Positions 41,083-47,333 of a stretch of 47,333 nucleotides of DNA are shown here, in pieces (position 1 is the first letter of the stretch; each line of letters begins with the position of its first letter). The stretch is from an uncultured Clostridium sp. GTDB taxonomy: Bacteria > Bacillota > Clostridia > Clostridiales > Clostridiaceae. Location of the stretch: contig URKQ01000029.1 in NCBI GenBank assembly GCA_900548455.1, positions 1-47,333 on the forward strand, read 5' to 3'. The notes under the pieces are model-generated. The model searched no databases and was not told the origin of the DNA. It saw only the letters and a program-made list of their open reading frames with translations. Made by a program: the position numbers and the translations under genes.

Positions 41083-41224
41083 TTTGTTCTCCTCGCTTCA
41101 AAAACATGTATTTTACAAATTAAGTTCATATTAACATATGTATCCTCTATATAGTAACACATTGAAATTACTATTTCTATAGTATAAATAGAAATTATGT
41201 GGTAATATTATGTAACATATATAT

Positions 41225-41260
41225 GGTTAATTTATATTGCTAATTGAACTTCAATTAACC
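41225..41260. promoter_or_regulatory. Nested inverted repeats in the pncB/helicase divergent region
   Basis: TAATTGAA (41241-41248) and TTCAATTA (41250-41257) form an 8-1-8 palindrome, and the flanking GGTTAATT (41225-41232) pairs with AATTAACC (41253-41260). It is a candidate operator for either divergent gene, with no matched family. Confidence 0.3.
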
Positions 41261-41338
41261 TATTAGTTGAAATAGTTTTTAATAAAGTTAAATAAATTAT
41301 ACATAAAATTTTCAAAGTTTTAAAGGGAAGATTGAATA

Positions 41339-43348
41339 ATGAATATCTTAAATGATAAAAACCTAAGCAAAGAACAAAGGGAAGCAATTTTATGTAAAGA
41401 TCAAAATGTATTAGTTAGTGCTGGCCCTGGAAGTGGAAAAACTGTAGTTATAGTTAATAGAGTTTTCAATTTAATTAAAAATGAAGGTGTTTCTCCTAGA
41501 AATATTATAGTTATAACTTTTACTAAGGCTGCTGCTACTAACATGAGAAGGCGTTTTATGGCACTAAATCCTTCTGGTGTTAGTCCTTTTTTTGGTACTT
41601 TTCATGGCCTTTGTTATAAAATTTTAAAATCTTTTTATGGAGAAGCTAATATAATAGAAGGATGGGAATCTTATAGGGTAGTTAAAAATTTTCTTACAAC
41701 CTATATGGAAGACGTCAGCGAAGATAGAATAAAAGATTATCTAAATGCGATATCTATATATAAATGTAGAGGAATTATAGATGAAAAAAATAAAAATATA
41801 GATGTTGATATTATGAACAATTGTTTTAAGTTTTATGAATCTTATAAGAAGGAAAAAGGATTATGGGATTTTGAGGACCTGCAAATATTATGTAGAGATT
41901 TACTTAAAAGAAATGCTAAAGTTCTTCATAATTATAGGATGATATTTAAACATATTTTAGTTGATGAATTTCAGGACACAGATGATATCCAAGTTGAAAT
42001 ATTAAAATTACTTAAAGGTGATAATAATATTTTTGTTGTAGGTGATGAAGATCAGTGTATATATAGCTTTAGAGGTGCAAACCCAACCTATATGGTAGAG
42101 TTTAATAAAGCTTTTGGTAGTGGTAAGTTGTTATATTTATCTACAAATTATAGATCTACAAAAAATATAGTTGATATATCTATGATGACAATAAAAAATA
42201 ACTCAATGAGAACGGAAAAGATAATTAAATCTAATACTTTGGAAAACGGTATTATTAGATTTAAAGGAGTTCAAAGTGAAACAAATGAAGGAGACTATAT
42301 TGGAGATAACATATTAAAATTAAAAGAATCTAATTCTATGAACTTTAATGATTTTGCAGTGTTATATAGAACTAATTTAGAGAGCAGAAGTATTATAGAT
42401 TCCTTTATAAAGAAAAGAATTCCCTTTACACTATTAGATAGGCAGTATAATTTCTTTTCTCATTTTATATGTAAGGATATGTTGGCTTATTTGAAACTAA
42501 GTATTTATCCACTAGATATTGAAAGCCTTATAAGAATTATTAATAAGCCCTATAGATATATTAGTAAGCAGGTTTTGGAAAAATTAAAAAAGGATAATGG
42601 GCTTGGAACTGTATTTATGAGATTAAAGGACATTGAAACTTTACCTAATTTTCAAGTTAAATCTATTGAAAAACTTGAAAGAGATATTGATAGCTTAAAT
42701 AAGATGTCACTTTTAAGTGCAGTAGATTTTATTATCAGTGATTTATTGTATCATGACCATCTAAAAGAGTATGCAAAAAAGTATAGTTTATCTCTTGAAG
42801 ATTTAGAAAATGTATTAAATGAATTTAAGGAAAGTGTAAAAGGCTTTAAGAATATTAAAGAGTTTTTAGATCATGTTAATGCAGTGGAAGAAGAGATACA
42901 AAAAGCTCAAAATAAAAAAGAAGTTGAAGATGCCGTTGTACTAAGTACTATACACGGTGTTAAAGGTATGGAGTTTGATACTGTGTTTATGATTAATGTA
43001 GTAGATGGCTTAATTCCATATAAGGATAATGATATGGAAGAGGAGAGAAGACTTTTTTATGTAGGATTGACTAGAGCTATAAATAATGTGTTTTTTGTAG
43101 CGCCAACAATGATTCGTGGTGAGAAAAAGAATAAATCTTTATTTTTGCAAGAATGTAATTTAAGTGATTACATGCCAGAGAGAGAAGAATATAAGGTAGG
43201 AACTAAAGTTAATCATAGTTTTTATGGCGAAGGTATTGTAAGTGAACTAAAAGATAATAATATTACAATTAAGTTTAGTGATATGGAAAGAAAGTTTGAC
43301 TTTATAGTAGTTTTAAATAATGGGCTTATTGAAGTGCTATTGAAATAA
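41339..43348 (+). CDS. UvrD/PcrA-type superfamily 1 DNA helicase
   Basis: A 669-residue ATP-dependent 3'-5' helicase. Motif I is AGPGSGKT (28-35), Ia is ITFTKAAATNM, II is LVDEFQDTD, III is GDEDQCIYSFRGA, IV is LSTNYRSTKNI, V is STIHGVKGMEFD and VI is YVGLTRAINNVF. It lacks any nuclease domain. A short C-terminal beta module (GEGIVSELKDNNITIKF) resembles the RNA polymerase-contacting tudor-like end of PcrA. It is somewhat shorter than typical PcrA, so it may be a second, specialised helicase. GGGAAG precedes the ATG. Confidence 0.93.
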   Translation: MNILNDKNLSKEQREAILCKDQNVLVSAGPGSGKTVVIVNRVFNLIKNEGVSPRNIIVITFTKAAATNMRRRFMALNPSGVSPFFGTFHGLCYKILKSFYGEANIIEGWESYRVVKNFLTTYMEDVSEDRIKDYLNAISIYKCRGIIDEKNKNIDVDIMNNCFKFYESYKKEKGLWDFEDLQILCRDLLKRNAKVLHNYRMIFKHILVDEFQDTDDIQVEILKLLKGDNNIFVVGDEDQCIYSFRGANPTYMVEFNKAFGSGKLLYLSTNYRSTKNIVDISMMTIKNNSMRTEKIIKSNTLENGIIRFKGVQSETNEGDYIGDNILKLKESNSMNFNDFAVLYRTNLESRSIIDSFIKKRIPFTLLDRQYNFFSHFICKDMLAYLKLSIYPLDIESLIRIINKPYRYISKQVLEKLKKDNGLGTVFMRLKDIETLPNFQVKSIEKLERDIDSLNKMSLLSAVDFIISDLLYHDHLKEYAKKYSLSLEDLENVLNEFKESVKGFKNIKEFLDHVNAVEEEIQKAQNKKEVEDAVVLSTIHGVKGMEFDTVFMINVVDGLIPYKDNDMEEERRLFYVGLTRAINNVFFVAPTMIRGEKKNKSLFLQECNLSDYMPEREEYKVGTKVNHSFYGEGIVSELKDNNITIKFSDMERKFDFIVVLNNGLIEVLLK

Positions 43349-43414
43349 AAAACTATCTATTATATAATGGATTGATGTTTATTAAAGAAATCGATGGTGT
43401 TAAATGGTGATTTT

Positions 43415-44599
43415 ATGGATTTTATGATGGAAGCTGAAAAAATTAGAAGTGAAATAATAGATCTTAGAAGAGAATTACATAAAAGCCCTGAATTAGATTT
43501 TGCTCTTTATAATACTAGTAAAGTTATAAAGGAGTTTCTAAAAAAAGAGGGTATTGAATACTATGATTGTGCTGGTACAGGAATAGTTGCGACTATTTAT
43601 GGTAATTCAAAAGAAAAGAAGAATAAAGTTATAGCACTTAGAACAGATATGGATGCTCTTCCAATAGAAGAAAAAACGGAAACTGAGTATAGTTCTAAGG
43701 TTAATGGAGTTATGCATGCCTGTGGACATGATGCACATATGGCAATGACATTAGGAGCTGCAAAACTTATAAATTTACATCGAGATATATTAAAGGGAGA
43801 TGTGAAAATAATTTTTGAACCAGCTGAGGAAACAACAGGTGGTTCTAAAGTTATGATAAAAGAAGGTGTGCTGGAAAATCCTAAAGTTGATGCTATAATT
43901 GGATGTCATGTTGATGAAAGCTTAAGAGCTGGTACAGTGGGAGTGAAGAAAGGTGTTGCCTATGCAGCTTCAAATCCTTTTGAAATCACTATATATGGGA
44001 AAGGAACCCATGGGGCTAGCCCTCATAAAGGAGTAGATCCAATTGTTATAGCAGCTCAAGTTATTAGTTCATTGCAGCTTTTAATTAGTAGAGAAACCAG
44101 CCCGGTAAACCCAGCTGTAATTACAGTGGGCACAATTAACGGGGGAAGTGCGGCAAATGTAATTCCTGATAAGATAGTTATGACAGGAATTATTAGAACC
44201 ATGAATCTTGAAGATAGAAAAAGAATGATAGACAGATTAAAAGATGTAGTTCATATGCAGGTTAAATCTTTAAATGGAAGATGCGAAATAAAAATAGATG
44301 AAAGTTATCCATGTTTGTATAATGATGATGACATGTATGATAGGTTTAATGAATATACTATAGATATGCTTGGAACAGAAAAAGTTGTAGTGATGCAAGA
44401 ACCAACTTTAGGTGTTGAAAGTTTTTCTTATTTTTCATTAAAAGTTCCAGCACTTTTTTATCATGTTGGATGTGGTAATGTTCAAAAGGGTATAACTTAT
44501 CCTCTTCATAGTTGTTATTTCAATATAGATGAGGAATGTTTAAAGGTTGGGGTAGCAACCCATTGTAACATGATTTTTAACTACTTAGAAAAAATATAG
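43415..44599 (+). CDS. M20D amidohydrolase (hippurate/N-acyl amino acid hydrolase type)
   Basis: A 394-residue metal-dependent hydrolase. Ligand motifs are intact: HACGHDAHMAM (Cys/His ligands), EPAEETTGG (catalytic Glu pair), IGCHVDES and a C-terminal LHSCYFNID. The dimerisation domain begins around FEITIYGKGTHGASPHKGVDP. It should release amino acids from N-acyl or peptide-like substrates such as N-acetyl amino acids or hippurate. The frame opens at 43394, but the ATG at 43415 (GGTGA upstream) fits the family start MDFMMEAEKIRSEI. No strong ribosome binding site exists for either. Confidence 0.9.
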   Translation: MDFMMEAEKIRSEIIDLRRELHKSPELDFALYNTSKVIKEFLKKEGIEYYDCAGTGIVATIYGNSKEKKNKVIALRTDMDALPIEEKTETEYSSKVNGVMHACGHDAHMAMTLGAAKLINLHRDILKGDVKIIFEPAEETTGGSKVMIKEGVLENPKVDAIIGCHVDESLRAGTVGVKKGVAYAASNPFEITIYGKGTHGASPHKGVDPIVIAAQVISSLQLLISRETSPVNPAVITVGTINGGSAANVIPDKIVMTGIIRTMNLEDRKRMIDRLKDVVHMQVKSLNGRCEIKIDESYPCLYNDDDMYDRFNEYTIDMLGTEKVVVMQEPTLGVESFSYFSLKVPALFYHVGCGNVQKGITYPLHSCYFNIDEECLKVGVATHCNMIFNYLEKI

Positions 44600-44614
44600 T
44601 TTTTGGAGGATTAA

Positions 44615-45568
44615 ATGAATATAGAAATAGGATCAAATGAAGCGGGTCAGAGATGTGACAAATTCTTAAGAAAATTACTTAAAGATGTTCCCTTAAGTGC
44701 TATATATAAAGCATTTAGAAAAGGAGACATAAGAATTAATGGTAAGAAGATAAAGGAACAATATGTTCTTTTAGAAGGAGATACAATAGAGATAAAGTAT
44801 TTAAAGACTAATGGAGAAAAGAAGTCTTTTACTCGAATAGATAATAAGCTTAAAATTACATATGAAGATGAAAATATGATTTTAGTAGAGAAGTGGCCTA
44901 ATGTTCTTGTACATAGTGACAAAAAGGAAGGTGAGTCTACTTTAACTGATTATGTTTTATCATATTTATATGATAAGGGTGATTATGAACCAGAAAAAGA
45001 GATTACCTTTACTCCAGCACCTTGTAACAGATTAGATAGAAATACTTCTGGAATAGTTATATTTGGTAAGAATTTTAAGTATTTAAAGGTATTAAATGAA
45101 GCTATTAGAGAAAAAGATATTGAAAAGTATTATGAAGCTCTTGTACAAGGTAGAATAAAGGATGGTATTTATAAAGGATATATTTTAAAAAATGAAGATA
45201 CAAATATATCTAAGGTTTATACTCAAAAGGTACCAAATAGTAAAGAAATATCAATGGAAGTTAAAACAGTTCAAAGTTGTGGAACATTTTCTTTTATAGA
45301 AATTAATCTTTTAACTGGAAGAAGTCATCAATTAAGAGCTCATCTAGCACAACTTGGAAATCCTATAGTAGGAGATCCTAAGTATGGAGATAAAAAACTT
45401 AATAGCTTCTTCGTTAACAGATATGGATTAGATTATCAGTTCCTTTATGCATATAAAGTTATTTTTAAATCAAATCAAGAAGAATTAAACTATATGAAAA
45501 ATAAGACTATTGCAGAGTCTTTACCACCAGTACTAAAGAAGATAAAAAATGACGTGTTTAAGTTTTAA
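44615..45568 (+). CDS. RluA-family 23S rRNA/tRNA pseudouridine synthase
   Basis: A 317-residue enzyme. An N-terminal S4 RNA-binding domain (about 12-62) precedes the catalytic domain. The catalytic Asp is D141 in NRLDRNTSG (138-146); most members have HRLD here. GRSHQLRAHL is the second signature. It isomerises uridine in rRNA or tRNA; RluC, RluD and RluA subtypes cannot be separated by eye. GGAGG precedes the ATG. It starts 15 nt after the M20D gene and ends 12 nt before the flippase-like gene, so the three probably share a transcript. Confidence 0.92.
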   Translation: MNIEIGSNEAGQRCDKFLRKLLKDVPLSAIYKAFRKGDIRINGKKIKEQYVLLEGDTIEIKYLKTNGEKKSFTRIDNKLKITYEDENMILVEKWPNVLVHSDKKEGESTLTDYVLSYLYDKGDYEPEKEITFTPAPCNRLDRNTSGIVIFGKNFKYLKVLNEAIREKDIEKYYEALVQGRIKDGIYKGYILKNEDTNISKVYTQKVPNSKEISMEVKTVQSCGTFSFIEINLLTGRSHQLRAHLAQLGNPIVGDPKYGDKKLNSFFVNRYGLDYQFLYAYKVIFKSNQEELNYMKNKTIAESLPPVLKKIKNDVFKF

Positions 45569-45580
45569 TGGGGGGTTAAT

Positions 45581-47203
45581 ATGAGCGATAGAGCGGAGAA
45601 TTCTCAGCAATCCGTAGCTAAAGGCTTTATGATACTTACTATTGCCATGATGTCAACGAAGGTGTTATCTGTTTTGTATTCACCTATAATGAATCTTATT
45701 TTAGGCAAAGAGGCATATGGTATATATACTTCATCATATACGATATTTACATATATATATACTATAGCAAATTCAGGAGTTCAAGCAGCTATTGCAAAAA
45801 TAGTATCAGAATTAGATGCCAAGGAAAATTTTAGAGATGCTGAAAAATCTTTTAGAGCGGCTAGATTTTTATTTATTGGAGTGGGCATAGTATTGTCACT
45901 ATTTTTACTTTTATTTGCAAGCCCACTAGGGAATATGTTTGAAAGTAAGGATTCTATATTAGCAATTACATGTTTAGCTCCAGGAATACTGTTTACTTCT
46001 CTTATGTGTGCATATAAAGGATATTTCCAAGGAATAGGGAATATGACTGCAATATCTGTAGCTTTAGTTGGAGAACAAGTACTAAATATAGTATTTAGTC
46101 TAGGCTTTGCAGCACTATTTATAAAATATGGTGGCTCTTATGGAGCGGCAGGTGGAACTGTAGGAACTTTAGTTGGAGCTTTAGTTGCAGCACTTTATTT
46201 GATGTGGGTATATAAAAGAAGCAGTAATAGTAGAAGAAGTAACGTTAATAATCCAGAGGTAAAAAGACTGAGCAATGAAAGAATAATTAAAACTATTTTA
46301 AAATATTCTATTCCTATCACAGTAGGGTCAGCTATTCAACAATCAGGTACTCTAGTAGACTTAAAAATAGTTAAAAACAGACTTTTTAATTTAGGACTTA
46401 GTAATAACATTGTTGATTCACAATATGGATTTTTAAATCAGTATAATACTTTGATTTCAGTGCCAATGGCTATAATTGGAGCACTAGCAACTGCTATTTT
46501 ACCAGCAATTTCTAGAGTTCATACTTTAAGTGATAAAAAACATTTAAGGATGACTATTAGATCTACATATAGAGTGACTTTTATGATTTCAATACCTTGT
46601 GCTGTGGGTTTATCAGTATTAGCCAGTCCCATAGCAAGAGTTTTAGGTTACAATGAAATGGTTGGAGAACTTTTAATTTGGGGAGGATGGGTCCTTGTTT
46701 TATTTGCCCTGACTTTAATTCAAACTTCAATCTTACAAGGTATGGGAAAAATGACCTTAGTTACAGTTTATTCTGCTATAGGAATTTCAGTTAAAATTCT
46801 TGTTAACTATATATTAGTAGGAAATCCTGAGTTTGGGCTTATTGGTGCAGTATGGGGAAATGCAGCTTGTTACTTAGTTATGGTTATTTTGTTCCAAATT
46901 AAAATAAATGGTTCATTGGGTAAGATAAGGTTATTCCCATGTGGATTTGTGCCTTTAATCTCAGGAGTAGCCATGGGTGTTATAACATTTTTAGGTTTTA
47001 AGGGAGTATCCGCTATATTAGGAATCTTCTTAAAAGGATATATGTTAAACTTAGTTTCTACTATAATAACAATAGGAATCTCAGCATTATTTTATGGTGT
47101 AGCACTTATATTATTAGGTGGAGTTAAAAAGACAGATCTAAGGGTATTACCAAGCAAAGCAGTAAAGATTATACCAAGAAGACTTTCAAATTATATAAGA
47201 TAA
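45581..47203 (+). CDS. MATE/MOP-superfamily flippase-like protein (SpoVB/MurJ-type)
   Basis: A 540-residue polytopic protein with about 14 hydrophobic segments and no signal peptide. It begins after a short hydrophilic lead with GFMILTIAMMSTKVLSVLYSP, typical of polysaccharide biosynthesis/SpoVB transporters. Other typical segments are GIYTSSYTIFTYIYTIANSGVQAAI and CAYKGYFQGIGNMTAIS. Related proteins flip lipid-linked cell-wall or spore-cortex precursors. The specific substrate is not visible. GGGGGG precedes the ATG. Confidence 0.9.
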   Translation: MSDRAENSQQSVAKGFMILTIAMMSTKVLSVLYSPIMNLILGKEAYGIYTSSYTIFTYIYTIANSGVQAAIAKIVSELDAKENFRDAEKSFRAARFLFIGVGIVLSLFLLLFASPLGNMFESKDSILAITCLAPGILFTSLMCAYKGYFQGIGNMTAISVALVGEQVLNIVFSLGFAALFIKYGGSYGAAGGTVGTLVGALVAALYLMWVYKRSSNSRRSNVNNPEVKRLSNERIIKTILKYSIPITVGSAIQQSGTLVDLKIVKNRLFNLGLSNNIVDSQYGFLNQYNTLISVPMAIIGALATAILPAISRVHTLSDKKHLRMTIRSTYRVTFMISIPCAVGLSVLASPIARVLGYNEMVGELLIWGGWVLVLFALTLIQTSILQGMGKMTLVTVYSAIGISVKILVNYILVGNPEFGLIGAVWGNAACYLVMVILFQIKINGSLGKIRLFPCGFVPLISGVAMGVITFLGFKGVSAILGIFLKGYMLNLVSTIITIGISALFYGVALILLGGVKKTDLRVLPSKAVKIIPRRLSNYIR

Positions 47204-47205
47204 AT

Positions 47206-47247
47206 AAAAAGGCTCTGTTTGCATTTACAGTGATGCAGACAGAGCCT
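47206..47247. terminator. Terminator hairpin, stronger on the - strand
   Basis: A 15-bp stem (47210-47224 with 47233-47247, one G-U) around an 8-nt loop follows the flippase stop. The run of As at 47206-47210 is a U-tract on the - strand, so it fits a convergent gene beyond the window as well as the flippase gene. Its left arm and loop match the element at 28934-28953. Confidence 0.75.
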
Positions 47248-47333
47248 CGTATTATACCTGTTCAGCTTTTTCAAAAGGAACCTTATGGTTCCCTTTGAGT
47301 ATCTCTCCTTAACAAGGAGGGAACAGGGTCCCC
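47248..47333. other. Hairpin-rich right edge
   Basis: GGAACC (47278-47283) and GGTTCC (47287-47292) flank a 4-nt loop, and CTCCTT (47305-47310) pairs with AAGGAG (47314-47319). On the - strand these may be the 3' end or terminator of a gene outside the window. No frame is long enough to call. Confidence 0.35.

Noticed and set aside
41339..43348. Helicase as part of a defence or recombination system
   Set aside because: No nuclease, methylase or partner gene adjoins it, and its motifs and C-terminal module fit a housekeeping UvrD/PcrA-type enzyme.
1..47333. CRISPR array, tRNA, rRNA or intact insertion sequence
   Set aside because: No regularly spaced repeats, no recognisable tRNA or rRNA segment and no transposase frame were seen.

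Overview
The window is A+T-rich (about 30% G+C by eye) and reads like a chromosomal segment of a spore-forming Clostridium-type Firmicute. The grounds are dense short-spaced operons, AGGAGG-type ribosome binding sites, frequent GTG/TTG starts, a single-chain PurL, a PPi-type phosphofructokinase, a SpoVB/MATE-type exporter, a DacF-like carboxypeptidase and a VanZ protein. No rRNA, tRNA, CRISPR array, phage module or intact insertion sequence was found.

Layout. 1-5.2 kb: a small charged protein, an AdiC-like amino-acid antiporter (-), feoB-feoA (-), and a divergent MntR/DtxR-family regulator with palindromes in between. 5.2-8.6 kb: a two-component system (- strand, regulator then kinase) and an unknown protein. 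8.7-11.7 kb: CstA transporter (+) facing an M29 aminopeptidase (-). 12.1-14.9 kb: a probable operon of a PepV-like protein with a damaged active site, a VanZ-like protein and a ROK glucokinase. 15.2-26.05 kb: an eight-gene purine operon purL-E-C-F-M-N-H-D, preceded by two inverted PurBoxes with the spacing expected for Bacillus-type PurR and ended by a hairpin terminator. 26.2-28.8 kb: a TPR protein and an orphan type IV prepilin-like protein. 29-30.2 kb: PPi-dependent phosphofructokinase (-). 30.5-36.2 kb: WG-repeat protein, M19 dipeptidase, VIT/vWA protein, SprT-like metalloprotease and a PpaX-like phosphatase (all +). 36.3-37.5 kb: D,D-carboxypeptidase (-). 37.7-38.6 kb: two small unknown proteins (+). 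38.6-39.2 kb: a gene-free stretch with two tandem diverged copies of a structured, terminator-ended element. 39.2-41.1 kb: a HesB-like protein and nicotinate phosphoribosyltransferase (-). 41.3-47.2 kb: UvrD-type helicase, M20D amidohydrolase, RluA-type pseudouridine synthase and a flippase-like membrane protein (+). The last 130 bp hold hairpins only.

How the genes work together. The purine operon carries PRPP to IMP except for adenylosuccinate lyase (PurB) and any PurK. Iron uptake (FeoAB) is probably controlled by the divergent metal-sensing regulator. Amino-acid and peptide use is a recurring theme (APC antiporter, CstA, M29 and M19 peptidases, M20D amidohydrolase, PepV-like protein), as expected of a peptide-fermenting clostridium.

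Most unusual signals: (1) two tandem copies (38625-38858 and 38869-39141) of an unnamed element with four collinear conserved blocks, a 5' stem and a Rho-independent terminator, whose 3' block recurs at 34.78 kb; (2) a full-length PepV homologue lacking most metal and catalytic residues; (3) in the same gene, a perfect Shine-Dalgarno separated from the start codon by a hairpin that also holds a 3-codon minicistron. Without search tools, all family calls rest on motif recognition.
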